NCBI GenBank assembly: GCA_934466515.1 | Contig: CAKSLH010000005.1 | Location: forward strand, 1-64,000 | From: an uncultured Eubacteriales bacterium | Lineage (GTDB): Bacteria; Bacillota; Clostridia; Oscillospirales; Acutalibacteraceae | DNA length: 64,000 nt | Reading direction: 5' to 3' | In this document: positions 27,361-36,021 of the stretch, piece after piece | Layout: every line of letters starts with the position of its first letter | How positions within the stretch are numbered: position 1 is the first letter of the stretch | Program-made: the position numbers and the translations under genes | The notes under the pieces: generated by a model | Databases searched by the model: none | What the model saw: the letters and a program-made list of their open reading frames with translations, nothing else | What the model was told of the DNA's origin: nothing

Positions 27361-28296
27361 TTGAATCTTTTGCAGATGAAATATGCGGTTTGTGTTGCGC
27401 AGACTCATTCTATAAATGAAGCGGCTCGCCGTCTTTATGTCGGGCAGTCGGCGCTGAGCCGAGCTATCAAGGAGCTTGAAGCAAGCCTCGGAGTTGTTTT
27501 GTTTGACAGGAGCGCTAAAGGAATGACTCTTACAGACGACGGTGAAATATTTATAAAATATGCGAAAACGATACTTGAAAAGGTAGACACCGTCGAAAAT
27601 ATGTTTAAGGATAAGGACGCGCAAAAGCTTCACTTTTCCTTGTCGGGTCCGAGAGCAAGCTATATTTCCTCAGCGTTCACCGAATTTTCAGCGGAGCTGA
27701 GCCATGAGGATAATTCCGAAGCGATTTACAGAGAAACAAATTCAATGCGAACTCTTAAAAATGTTTTGCAGGATAATTATAAGCTCGGAATAATCAGATA
27801 TGCGGAAATTTATGATAAATATTATAAATCCCTTTTTGATGAAAAAAACCTGAACAGCGAGCTAGTCTGCAAATTCAGATACAGAATTGCCGTTTGTGAA
27901 AATTCTCCGCTTTTAAAAAAGGACAATATCACTGCTGATGATTTGAAATCTCTTACTGAAATTTCCCATGCTGACCCTTATGTTCCTTCAATTCCTTTTG
28001 CTGAGGTTAAGAAAGAGGAATTGCCCGAAAATGCGAAAAACAGAATTTTTGTGTTCGAAAGGGCAAGCCAGTTTGAGCTTTTATCTTCAAATGAGAACAC
28101 CTTTATGTGGGTGTCTCCGCTGCCTAAAGAGCTTAAAAGAAGATACGGGATTACGGAAATTATCTCCGATCTTAATAAAAAGGTTTATAAGGATATTCTG
28201 ATTTTCAAAAAGGACTATTCGCTATCATCGCTTGATAAAAAATTCATTGAAAAATTAGTGTTTAAAAAACGCGAAATAATCGGTAATTCACTTTAG
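27361..28296 (+). CDS. LysR-family transcriptional regulator
   Basis: 311 residues starting at TTG. The N-terminal helix-turn-helix (about 4-62) reads MKYAVCVAQTHSINEAARRLYVGQSALSRAIKELE in pattern, with the family's SxxSRxIxxLE signature (SALSRAIKELE) and GVVLFDRSAKGM wing. The remaining part is a divergent periplasmic-binding-protein-like effector domain. The effector cannot be identified. Its neighbours, a proline-type symporter upstream and an APH-like kinase downstream, are candidates for control but no operator was recognised. Confidence 0.88.
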   Translation: MNLLQMKYAVCVAQTHSINEAARRLYVGQSALSRAIKELEASLGVVLFDRSAKGMTLTDDGEIFIKYAKTILEKVDTVENMFKDKDAQKLHFSLSGPRASYISSAFTEFSAELSHEDNSEAIYRETNSMRTLKNVLQDNYKLGIIRYAEIYDKYYKSLFDEKNLNSELVCKFRYRIAVCENSPLLKKDNITADDLKSLTEISHADPYVPSIPFAEVKKEELPENAKNRIFVFERASQFELLSSNENTFMWVSPLPKELKRRYGITEIISDLNKKVYKDILIFKKDYSLSSLDKKFIEKLVFKKREIIGNSL

Positions 28297-28381
28297 GCAA
28301 TACCGATAAGAAAAAAATGCAATATACAAATATTTATAATTTTGATAAAATTATATCAGTAATACTAAGGAGGAATAGGCT

Positions 28382-29122
28382 TTGAATCTTGATAGGATCA
28401 TTGCTGTTAGAAATAACAAAACCCTTTACCGTGACGGCGACCGCTGTCTTAAGGTCTTTTGCGAGGGATATTCAAAGGCTGATGTTTTAAACGAGGCTTT
28501 AAATCAGTCAAGAATGGAGGAGGCAGGACTCAATGTCCCCAAAATTCTTGAGGTCACTTCGATTGACGGGAAATGGGCTATTGTTTCAGAGTTTATTTCC
28601 GGAAAAACTCTTTCTCAGCTTATTAAAGCAGAACCTGAAAAGACAGAGGAATATATGTCGCTTTTTATAGAGCTTCAAAAAGAGCTTAGCTTAAAAACCT
28701 GTCCGGGGCTGAGTATGCTTAAGGATAAAATGAATTACAGAATTTGCAATACCGAGCTTCCTGCAACAGTAAGATTTGATTTACATACAAAGCTTAATAA
28801 TATGCCAAAGCACAGCAAGGTCTGCCACGGTGATTTTTACCCGACAAATGTTATTATTTCCGATAAGGATAATAAGCCGTATTTTCTTGACTGGTCTCAT
28901 GCGGCTTTAGGTAACGCATCTGCGGACGCGGCGAGAACCTATATTCTTTTCATTGCAAACGGCAGGGAAGACCTTGCAAAGGTTTATCTTGACTTATACA
29001 GTAAAAAAATCGGAACGGATATGAATTACTTAAATAAATGGATTCCTATAGTTGCCGCTTCTCTCAGCTCAACCGCGAATGAGGAAGAAAAAAAGATATT
29101 GCTTTCCATGGTTAAATATTAG
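28382..29122 (+). CDS. Aminoglycoside-phosphotransferase-like kinase of unknown substrate
   Basis: 246 residues in the APH/choline-kinase fold (TIGR02172-type by recollection). Starts at TTG with AAGGAGG upstream. Nucleotide-lobe features include the EALNQSRMEEAGLNVPKIL helix; catalytic loop HGDFYPTN (near 153-160) and metal-binding FLDWSHA (DFG-equivalent, near 173) are intact. These small kinases in anaerobes are not proven antibiotic-resistance enzymes; a metabolite kinase role is equally possible. It lies alone between the LysR gene and the hydrogen locus, and I would not call resistance from it. Confidence 0.75.
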   Translation: MNLDRIIAVRNNKTLYRDGDRCLKVFCEGYSKADVLNEALNQSRMEEAGLNVPKILEVTSIDGKWAIVSEFISGKTLSQLIKAEPEKTEEYMSLFIELQKELSLKTCPGLSMLKDKMNYRICNTELPATVRFDLHTKLNNMPKHSKVCHGDFYPTNVIISDKDNKPYFLDWSHAALGNASADAARTYILFIANGREDLAKVYLDLYSKKIGTDMNYLNKWIPIVAASLSSTANEEEKKILLSMVKY

Positions 29123-29130
29123 TACAAAAC

Positions 29131-29184
29131 GGTCGGTTTCCGCCAGCCGCAAAGGAAAACCGATCATAAAAAAATTTCTGCGGC
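29131..29184 (+). promoter_or_regulatory. Possible pseudoknot leader before the hydrogen-related operon
   Basis: Stem 1: GGTCGGTTTCC (29131-29141) pairs with GGAAAACCGATC (29154-29165) with one bulged A. The stem 1 loop holds GCCGCA (29146-29151), which can pair with TGCGGC (29179-29184), four bases before the SD TAGGAG (29189-29193). This is an H-type pseudoknot geometry. It may equally be a remnant terminator; no U-run follows. Confidence 0.35.
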
Positions 29185-29200
29185 AGTTAGGAGAATTTTT

Positions 29201-29443
29201 GTGAAAATAACTGTATGTATCGGCTCTTCCTGTCACATTAAGGGATCAAGACAGGTTGTTGAAAGGCTTCAGGAATTGATTGCCCAAAAAAATCTTTCCG
29301 ATAAGGTTGACCTTTCGGGAACATTCTGCATGGGCAAATGCCAGCAGGGAGTTTGCGTAACGGTAGACGGTGAGTTTTTCTCCGTTGACCCCGAAACAGT
29401 TTCGGAATTTTTCGAAGAAAATGTTTTAAAAAAGGTTGGATAA
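29201..29443 (+). CDS. Thioredoxin-like [2Fe-2S] ferredoxin domain protein (NuoE/HoxE-like), copy 1
   Basis: An 80-residue small iron-sulfur protein starting at GTG. Cluster ligand pattern CIGSSC (C-x4-C) near residue 5 and CMGKC (C-x3-C) near 47 is that of the thioredoxin-like [2Fe-2S] domain of NuoE and bifurcating hydrogenase subunits. It is a single-domain electron carrier or sensor element. First gene of the hydrogen-related operon; four bases separate it from a paralogue. Confidence 0.85.
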   Translation: MKITVCIGSSCHIKGSRQVVERLQELIAQKNLSDKVDLSGTFCMGKCQQGVCVTVDGEFFSVDPETVSEFFEENVLKKVG

Positions 29444-29450
29444 ATAATTG

Positions 29451-29711
29451 ATGATAGTACAGATCTGTGTCGGTTCGGCATGCCATATAAAGGGCTCTGA
29501 AAAAATTGTCGAGCTGTTTCAGAATGCAATTGAAAAAAACGTTCTTGAAAACAAAATCACATTAGCCGGCAGCTTCTGCACAGGAAGATGCAACCGCGAG
29601 GGTGTTACGGTTATTGTCGACGATGAGATTTATACCGGCTTAACTCCCGAAAAATTTGATGAATTTTTCGAAGAAAAGATTTTAAAGAAAATTTCTGCAG
29701 AAGGGAATTGA
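29451..29711 (+). CDS. Thioredoxin-like [2Fe-2S] ferredoxin domain protein, copy 2
   Basis: 86 residues, clearly a tandem paralogue of the preceding gene (CVGSACHIKGS and FCTGRCNREG keep the C-x4-C and C-x3-C ligands). TTG at 29448 is also in frame, but ATG at 29451 is preferred. It is followed five bases later by the sensory hydrogenase gene. Two such carriers in a row suggest a dedicated electron path or redox-sensing pair for the hydrogenase-like protein. Confidence 0.85.
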   Translation: MIVQICVGSACHIKGSEKIVELFQNAIEKNVLENKITLAGSFCTGRCNREGVTVIVDDEIYTGLTPEKFDEFFEEKILKKISAEGN

Positions 29712-29716
29712 GATAA

Positions 29717-31390
29717 ATGGATTGCCTGACTCTGAAAAAATCGAATTGCAAAAATTGCTATAAGTGTATCAGACACTGTCCTGTTAAATCAATTCGTTTT
29801 TCCGGAAATCAAGCTTATATTATCGGAAATGAATGTATTTTATGCGGTCAGTGCTTCGTAGTATGTCCGCAGAACGCCAAGCAAATCGTAAGCGAAACCG
29901 AGAAGGTCAAGGTTTTGCTGCAGTCCGGCGAGCCTGTAATAGTTAGTCTCGCTCCGTCATTTGCCGCAAATTATGAGGGAGTGGGAATTGCTTCAATGAG
30001 AGCCGCGCTTAAAAAGCTCGGATTTTTCGATGTTGAAGAAACCGCAATCGGCGCAACAATAGTAAAGCGCGAATATGAAAGAATGATAAACGAAAAGAAC
30101 AGGGATATTATAATTTCTTCCTGCTGTCATTCCGTTAATCTTCTTATTCAGAAATATTTTCCCGAAGAGCTTGGATTTTTAGCTGATGTTTTATCTCCCA
30201 TGCAGGCGCACTGCACCGATATAAAAAACCGAATTCCAAACGCTAAAACCGTTTTTATAGGACCGTGCGTCGCAAAAAAGGACGAGGCTTCGCATTACGA
30301 GGGAATTGTTGACGCGGTTTTAACCTTTGACGAGCTTACCGAATGGCTTAAGGAAGAAAATATAGCTTTTGAAAATGCCGAGGATACAGAAGAGGGCGGA
30401 ATAGAACGCTTTTTCCCGACAACGGGCGGTATTTTAAAGACCATGGATACAAAGTCCTCGGGTTATACCTATATGGCTGTTGACGGCGTCGATAATTGTA
30501 TTGCCGCACTTAAGGATATTCAAAACGGTAATGTTCATAAATGCTTTATAGAGATGTCTGCCTGTGCAGGCAGCTGTATCGGCGGACCTGTTATGGAAAA
30601 ATTCCACCGATCGCCTGTAAAGGATTATTCGGCAATATTCAATTTTGCGGGGAAAAATGATTTTTGCGTTTCTCAGCCTGAGCCCGATAATCTTGTTAAG
30701 GTATTTGAAAAAATCGACCATAAGCTTCAAATGCCGTCGGAAAGCGAAATTACCGAGGCTTTAAAGCAAATGGGAAAGGTTAAACCGTCCGACGAGCTTA
30801 ACTGCGGTTCCTGCGGTTATGACACCTGCCGTGAAAAAGCCATAGCAATTTGTCAGGGCAAGGCAGAGGTTTCAATGTGTCTTCCTTTCCTTAAGGATAA
30901 AGCGGAAAGCTTTTCTGATACGATTGTAAGAAATACGCCGAACGGTCTTATTGTTTTAAACGAGAAGCTTGAGGTTCAGCAGATAAACAGAGCGGCTCTT
31001 AAAATTCTTAATATCCGCTATGCTTCGGATGTTTTGGGCGATCAGGTTGTAAGAATTATGGACCCGTCCGATTTCCTTTCGGTTTTAAGCAAGAACAGAA
31101 ATATCCATAATAAAAGGGTATACCTTGCGGAATATGAAAAATATGTTGAGGAAACTATTCTTTATGATAAGGAATACAGATTGCTTGTATGTATTCTCCG
31201 TGATGTCACCGATGAAGAAATTCAGCGCGAGAAAAAAGAAAGCATAAGCAAGCAAACGGTAGAGATTGCCGATAAGGTTGTAGATAAGCAAATGCGAATA
31301 GTTCAGGAAATTGCTTCCTTACTCGGAGAAACGGCCGCTGAAACCAAAATTGCTTTAACTAAATTAAAGGAGTCGATCAGCGATGAATAA
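29717..31390 (+). CDS. Sensory-type [FeFe]-hydrogenase-like protein with PAS domain (HydS-like)
   Basis: 557 residues. Domain order: two [4Fe-4S] clusters (CKNCYKCIRHCP 11-22; CILCGQCFVVCP 40-51), hydrogenase large-subunit H-cluster domain (about 70-340), a four-Cys Fes cluster motif (CGSCGYDTC...C, about 363-388) and a PAS domain (about 400-500) with a helical tail. H-cluster loops are L1 SSCCHS (135-140; the usual Pro is missing), L2 GPCVAKKDE (182-190) and L3 SACAGSC (281-287), so the four cluster cysteines are kept. PAS plus hydrogenase domains match group C sensory hydrogenases by established classification. It overlaps the phosphatase gene by eight bases, implying coupled function. Confidence 0.85.
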   Translation: MDCLTLKKSNCKNCYKCIRHCPVKSIRFSGNQAYIIGNECILCGQCFVVCPQNAKQIVSETEKVKVLLQSGEPVIVSLAPSFAANYEGVGIASMRAALKKLGFFDVEETAIGATIVKREYERMINEKNRDIIISSCCHSVNLLIQKYFPEELGFLADVLSPMQAHCTDIKNRIPNAKTVFIGPCVAKKDEASHYEGIVDAVLTFDELTEWLKEENIAFENAEDTEEGGIERFFPTTGGILKTMDTKSSGYTYMAVDGVDNCIAALKDIQNGNVHKCFIEMSACAGSCIGGPVMEKFHRSPVKDYSAIFNFAGKNDFCVSQPEPDNLVKVFEKIDHKLQMPSESEITEALKQMGKVKPSDELNCGSCGYDTCREKAIAICQGKAEVSMCLPFLKDKAESFSDTIVRNTPNGLIVLNEKLEVQQINRAALKILNIRYASDVLGDQVVRIMDPSDFLSVLSKNRNIHNKRVYLAEYEKYVEETILYDKEYRLLVCILRDVTDEEIQREKKESISKQTVEIADKVVDKQMRIVQEIASLLGETAAETKIALTKLKESISDE

Positions 31391-32555
31391 TCTTTGTGCT
31401 GATATCGGCTGGAAAAGTATAAATCATGAGGGCGAGCAGCTGTGCGGCGACCATGTTGACATTATTGAGCAAGACGAAAATTCAACCGTTATTGTTCTTG
31501 CGGACGGACTTGGAAGCGGTGTTAAAGCGAGCATTCTTTCAACACTCACTTCGAAAATCATTTCAACAATGATTGCCGAGGGACTTCCTCTTGAGGACTG
31601 CGTTTCAACCATTGCCGCAACTTTGCCGATATGCTCGGTAAGAGGGGTTGCTTATTCGACATTCACGATTATTCATTTAATCAATAATTCTCTTGCGGAA
31701 ATCATTCAGTATGATAATCCGCAGGTAATTATTATAAGAAACAGCGAAATTTACGATTATCCGAAAACCGAGCTGAGTATCGGCGGGAAAACGATTTATA
31801 AGTCAGAAATCAGCCTTACTGAGGGTGATGTTTTCGTCGCCATGAGCGACGGCTGTCCGCACGCGGGAATAGGGATAGCTTTTAATTTCGGCTGGAAAAG
31901 GGAAGATATAGCGCAGTTTATGCTGTCAATAGCCGATGTCGGATATACCGCGAAAACCCTTTCGACAATGCTTATTGACGAATGCAATAAGCAATACGGC
32001 TACCACCCCGGGGATGACGCTACTGCCTGCGTTATAAGAATAAGAAAGCGCGAGCCGATGAATATTCTTTTCGGACCTCCCAGAAATCCTGATGACTGCG
32101 ACAGAATGATGTCTCTTTTCTTTTCAAAAGAGGGCAAGCATATTGTCTGCGGCGGAACTACATCAAAAATTGCCGCAAAATATTTAGGAAAGACGGTTAA
32201 AACATCACTTAATTTTGAAAGAAGCGATGTTCCGCCTATTGCAGAGATTGAAGGCGTCGATTTGGTAACCGAGGGTGTTATAACCATAAATAAGGTTATT
32301 GAATACGCAAAGGACGCGTTGGATAAGAATGAGCTTTATGAGCACTGGAGCTTCAGCCGTGACGGCGCTTCGCTTATTTGCAGACTTCTTTTTGAAGAAG
32401 CTACCGATATCAATTTCTTTGTCGGCAGAGCCGTAAACCCAGCTCATCAGAATCCTGACCTGCCGATAAATTTCAATATTAAAATGAACCTTGTCGAGGA
32501 ATTGTCCGACTGCCTTAAAAAAATGGGCAAGCGAATTAAGGTAAGTTATTTTTAA
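31383..32555 (+). CDS. SpoIIE/PP2C-family serine phosphatase linked to the sensory hydrogenase
   Basis: 390 residues. A SpoIIE/RsbU-like PP2C domain fills about residues 1-225, with metal-binding Asp motifs LADGLGSG (near 37), AMSDGCPHAG (near 153) and GDDATACVIR (near 214). The rest is a conserved partner region of unknown fold. Co-occurrence of a SpoIIE phosphatase with PAS-containing hydrogenases is known for group C3. The eight-base overlap with the upstream gene and tight spacing to the next favour one signalling unit, possibly output of H2 sensing by dephosphorylating an unknown anti-sigma antagonist, none of which is encoded nearby. Confidence 0.85.
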   Translation: MNNLCADIGWKSINHEGEQLCGDHVDIIEQDENSTVIVLADGLGSGVKASILSTLTSKIISTMIAEGLPLEDCVSTIAATLPICSVRGVAYSTFTIIHLINNSLAEIIQYDNPQVIIIRNSEIYDYPKTELSIGGKTIYKSEISLTEGDVFVAMSDGCPHAGIGIAFNFGWKREDIAQFMLSIADVGYTAKTLSTMLIDECNKQYGYHPGDDATACVIRIRKREPMNILFGPPRNPDDCDRMMSLFFSKEGKHIVCGGTTSKIAAKYLGKTVKTSLNFERSDVPPIAEIEGVDLVTEGVITINKVIEYAKDALDKNELYEHWSFSRDGASLICRLLFEEATDINFFVGRAVNPAHQNPDLPINFNIKMNLVEELSDCLKKMGKRIKVSYF

Positions 32556-32567
32556 AGGAGAAAAATG

Positions 32568-33992
32568 ATGCATAAATTTGATACTAAGGTGCAGCATCTT
32601 AAATATAAGGTTTTAAGAGAGGTTGCGAGACTTGCATGGAATGATACACTGCTTGAAAACATTCTTGATATTCCTAAAACCATAGTTCCCGGAAACACTC
32701 CGACCATGCGTTGCTGCGTTTATAAGGAAAGAGCAATTTTAAGTGACAGAGTAAGACTTGCCATGGGCGGAAATGCCGACAATCCGAATGTTATCGAGGT
32801 TATCGAAACCGCCTGCGACGAATGTCCTATGGGCGGATATGAGGTTACAAACGCCTGCCGAGGCTGTCTTGCCCACAGATGTGAGGACGCCTGCCGATTC
32901 GGAGCAATAACCTTTGACGAAAACCATGTTGCTCATATTGATAAGTCAAAATGTAAGGAATGCGGAGCTTGCTCAAGAGTTTGTCCGTATACAGCTATTA
33001 TAAGCCGCCGCAGACCGTGCGAAAACGCCTGCAAAATCAAGGCGATTACCATGAATGAGAACAAAGCCGCCGCAATTGATAATTCAAAATGTATTTCCTG
33101 CGGCGCGTGTGTTTATCAGTGTCCTTTCGGAGCTATAAGCGATAAATCATATATACTTGACGCTATTGACATAATTAAGAAGAGCAAGAACAATACCGAA
33201 TATAAGGTTTTTGCGGTAGTTGCTCCTTCAATTTCGAGTCAGTTCAAATACGCTAAGCTCGGACAGGTTATATCAGGCTTAAAGCAGCTCGGTTTCCACA
33301 CTGTTGTCGAGGCTGCCTTGGGTGCGGATATGGTTGCGGATAAGGAGTGCATGGAGCTTGCAGAAAAAGGCTTTTTAACCAGCTCCTGCTGTCCGGCGTT
33401 CGTAAATTATATTGAAAAGTCATTCCCTGATTTAAAGCAATATGTTTCGCATAATTTCTCGCCGATGGCGGAAATCGCGAAGTACATAAAAGAGCATGAG
33501 GCGCCCTGCAAGGTCATTTTCATAGGACCCTGCACCGCAAAGAAAGCAGAGGTTAAAAAGGACAGCGTTAAGCCCTATGTCGATGTTGCGATGACCTTTG
33601 AAGAGCTTCAGGCACTCTTTGACAGCAGAGATCTTGATATCACATCACTTGAAGAGGGAACTCTTGATAATGCTTCTTATTTCGGAAGAATTTTTGCTCG
33701 CTGCGGCGGTCTTTCGGACGCGGTTGCCGAGGGATTAAAGGAACACGGAATTGAAGACTTTGAGCTTAAGGCTTGCTCCTGCGACGGAATTGAGGCATGC
33801 AGAGTTGCTCTTCTTAAGAAAAGCAAAAATCTGCTTGACGCTAACTTTATCGAAGGCATGGCATGCGTCGGAGGCTGTATAGGCGGAGCAGGCTGTCTTA
33901 CACACGGCGAAAAGAATAAAGCCGAGGTCGATAAGTACGGCAAAGAAGCTTTAGAAAAAACCATAAGCGACGCAATTTCGGTTTTAAAATAA
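32568..33992 (+). CDS. [FeFe] hydrogenase, group B type
   Basis: Catalytic hydrogenase that interconverts protons and H2, about 474 residues. ATG 32565 is four bases from the SD AAAGGAG and ATG 32568 seven, so the second is favoured. The N-terminal part has the group B specific cysteines (MRCCVYKER, ETACDECPMGGY) and ferredoxin-like clusters (CKECGACSRVCP, CISCGACVYQCP). H-cluster loops: L1 TSSCCPAF (272-279), L2 GPCTAKKAE (321-329), L3 EGMACVGGC (430-438). All ligands are intact. It is the last gene of the operon, ended by a 14-bp terminator. Maturation genes hydEFG are not in the window. Confidence 0.92.
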   Translation: MHKFDTKVQHLKYKVLREVARLAWNDTLLENILDIPKTIVPGNTPTMRCCVYKERAILSDRVRLAMGGNADNPNVIEVIETACDECPMGGYEVTNACRGCLAHRCEDACRFGAITFDENHVAHIDKSKCKECGACSRVCPYTAIISRRRPCENACKIKAITMNENKAAAIDNSKCISCGACVYQCPFGAISDKSYILDAIDIIKKSKNNTEYKVFAVVAPSISSQFKYAKLGQVISGLKQLGFHTVVEAALGADMVADKECMELAEKGFLTSSCCPAFVNYIEKSFPDLKQYVSHNFSPMAEIAKYIKEHEAPCKVIFIGPCTAKKAEVKKDSVKPYVDVAMTFEELQALFDSRDLDITSLEEGTLDNASYFGRIFARCGGLSDAVAEGLKEHGIEDFELKACSCDGIEACRVALLKKSKNLLDANFIEGMACVGGCIGGAGCLTHGEKNKAEVDKYGKEALEKTISDAISVLK

Positions 33993-34004
33993 ATAAGCTA
34001 TAAA

Positions 34005-34041
34005 AAATCTTCGTTTCAAAGAATGAAACGAAGATTTTTTT
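34005..34041. terminator. Bidirectional terminator between hydrogenase and ttcA operons
   Basis: AAATCTTCGTTTCA (34005-34018), loop of five, TGAAACGAAGATTT (34024-34037), with T-runs on both strands. Confidence 0.9.
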
Positions 34042-34888
34042 ATTTTCTGTCCTTATAAATATCATTGAATGTATATTCTTTTCCGCCTGTTTTATAACCG
34101 ACCATTGTGTCTAAACAAACGGCATGAATACTGTTGAATATGCTTATCTCAAGATACGGATTGTCTTTTTTGAGCTTTTTAATCAGATTTTTTATTTCCT
34201 GCCTTTTTGAACCTCCGCCGCCGTTATCGCACATGGTGCAGTTTTCGGTAAACCGGCAGGCGCACTGAATGAATTCAAGCTCGTTGTATCGCTTGAAAGC
34301 GATTATATCGTCCTCATGTATGCAGTACATCGGGCGGATAAGCTCCATGCCCTCAAAATTCTTGCTGTGAAGCTTAGGGGGCATTGCCTGAAGCTGTGAG
34401 CCGTAAAACATGCCGATAAGCGTCGTTTCAATTACATCGCTGAAATGGTGTCCCAAAGCAATTTTATTGCATCCGAGCTCCTTAGCATTTGCATATAAAT
34501 GACCTCTTCGCATTTTAGCGCAAAGATAGCAGGGAGATTCGTCGGTGCTGTTTGCAATATCGAAAATATTCGTTTCAAAAACTGTTATGGGAATATTTAA
34601 AAGCGTTGCATTGCTTTCGATTTTTGCTCTGTTTATTTCGTTATACCCCGGGTCCATAACCAAAAACACAAGCTCAAAGGGAACCTCGCTGTGCCTTTTT
34701 AACATCTGCATCAGCTTTGCCATAAGCATTGAATCTTTACCGCCCGAAATACAAACGGCTATTTTATCTCCGCTTTCTATTAAATTATAGCGCTTAATTG
34801 CGGCAATAAAGGGATTCCATATAGTTTTTCTGAATTTTTTCTGAATACTTCTTTCAATATTCTGGTAAACTTCAAGCTGTCTTTTCAT
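34040..34888 (-). CDS. ttcA: tRNA 2-thiocytidine biosynthesis protein TtcA-like
   Basis: ATP-dependent PP-loop enzyme thiolating cytidine 32 of tRNAs, 282 residues. PP-loop SGGKDSM near residue 49 and the CYLCAKMRRGHLY CxxC motif near 120 are the family's catalytic hallmarks, with two C-terminal cysteine clusters (CACRFTENCTMC). Last gene of the minus-strand modification operon; it overlaps the desulfurase gene by four bases, so sulfur donor and user are made together. TtcA needs an iron-sulfur cluster by family knowledge. Confidence 0.88.
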   Translation of the reverse strand: MKRQLEVYQNIERSIQKKFRKTIWNPFIAAIKRYNLIESGDKIAVCISGGKDSMLMAKLMQMLKRHSEVPFELVFLVMDPGYNEINRAKIESNATLLNIPITVFETNIFDIANSTDESPCYLCAKMRRGHLYANAKELGCNKIALGHHFSDVIETTLIGMFYGSQLQAMPPKLHSKNFEGMELIRPMYCIHEDDIIAFKRYNELEFIQCACRFTENCTMCDNGGGGSKRQEIKNLIKKLKKDNPYLEISIFNSIHAVCLDTMVGYKTGGKEYTFNDIYKDRK

Positions 34889-36021
34889 TTTTTCTCCGTA
34901 TTTTTAAATATTTCATCAATATAATTTTTAAAAATCATTTTAAATTCCGATATTTCTTCATCGGTTGTTAAATGGCTTAAGCTTATCCTCCAAGAGGAAA
35001 GTGCATTTTTTCGGCTTTTGCTTATTTCATATACCGCTCTTGAAGGTGTACCGTCCGAAGAGCATGCGGATTTAACAGAAACATAAACGCCTTTTTCACT
35101 CAACATTCTTTGAAATACGGTTGCTTTAACACCGTTAACGCTGATATTAAGAATATGAGGTACGGCGTCCGCAGGGCTGTTTATGGTAACGCAGTCAAAT
35201 CCCGAAAAGAACTCTCTTAAATCCTTATTTAACTTTTTAACTCTTTCAAATCTCTTGTCAAAATTTTCTATTGCGAGACTTAACGCAGTTTCGGCGGAAA
35301 CCGCAAGAGACAGGGCAGGGGTGCCGCTTCTGTAAACAGTTGTGCTTGTGCCCCCGTGAATTAAAGGCTCTAAAACAAGCTTGTTCTTTTTATAAAGAAC
35401 TCCTACACCGTTTAGTCCGTAAAATTTATGCGGCGCAAAAGCTGCAGTATCAATCCCTGTAAAGCTGAATTTTATTTTACCTATTGCCTGCGTCGCGTCA
35501 ACATGAAGCCTGCAATCGGGGAAATCCTTTAAAATTTCTTTTATCTCTTCAATCGGCTGAATAACTCCGAGCTCGCTGTCAACAGCGGTAATCGCCAAAA
35601 GAACAGTATTTTTATTAAGCAACTCTTTTAAGTTGTTTAAATCAATTTTACCGTCCGAATTGATTTTTAAAATATCAATTTCATAACCCGTTTCCTGAAG
35701 ATAGGTAAGACTTCCGCTTACCGAGGAATGCTCAAGAGGAGAGGTTATAATATGCTTACCGATATGCCTTGCCGCCTTTGCAATACCCTTGATTGCTGTA
35801 TTATTAGCCTCGCTTGCGCCCGAAGTAAAAATTATTTCTGAAGGCAAAACATTAAGTAATTCTGCAGTTTTTTCAACCGTCCGAGACATTTTTTCGCGCG
35901 CTTTTATTCCGCCTTCATGATTTGAATTCGGGTTTGAAATAAATTCGTGTTCGGTTTTTATAAATGTGTTAAGAACGCTTTCGTCGGCAGGTGTATTTGC
36001 TGAATAATCAAGATATATCAT
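34885..36021 (-). CDS. Cysteine desulfurase (NifS/IscS-like, aminotransferase class V)
   Basis: PLP enzyme of 378 residues that takes sulfur from cysteine to form a persulfide. It starts MIYLDYSANTP, has a substrate region TSGASEANN, HVDATQAIGK, PLP lysine in PHKFYG (near residue 200) and persulfide cysteine in SACSSDGTPS (near 325). Overlaps tcdA and ttcA by four bases each, which makes it the likely sulfur source for MnmA and TtcA in the same operon; it may also serve iron-sulfur assembly. The housekeeping IscS/SufS is not otherwise visible, so exclusivity cannot be claimed. Confidence 0.9.
   Translation of the reverse strand: MIYLDYSANTPADESVLNTFIKTEHEFISNPNSNHEGGIKAREKMSRTVEKTAELLNVLPSEIIFTSGASEANNTAIKGIAKAARHIGKHIITSPLEHSSVSGSLTYLQETGYEIDILKINSDGKIDLNNLKELLNKNTVLLAITAVDSELGVIQPIEEIKEILKDFPDCRLHVDATQAIGKIKFSFTGIDTAAFAPHKFYGLNGVGVLYKKNKLVLEPLIHGGTSTTVYRSGTPALSLAVSAETALSLAIENFDKRFERVKKLNKDLREFFSGFDCVTINSPADAVPHILNISVNGVKATVFQRMLSEKGVYVSVKSACSSDGTPSRAVYEISKSRKNALSSWRISLSHLTTDEEISEFKMIFKNYIDEIFKNTEKK

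Noticed and set aside
28382..29122. Aminoglycoside-resistance gene
   Set aside because: The fold is APH-like, but similar small kinases of unknown substrate are common in anaerobes and there is no resistance context.
29146..29184. Rho-independent terminator before the hydrogen operon
   Set aside because: Stems exist but no U-run follows either of them, so it is listed instead as a possible structured leader.
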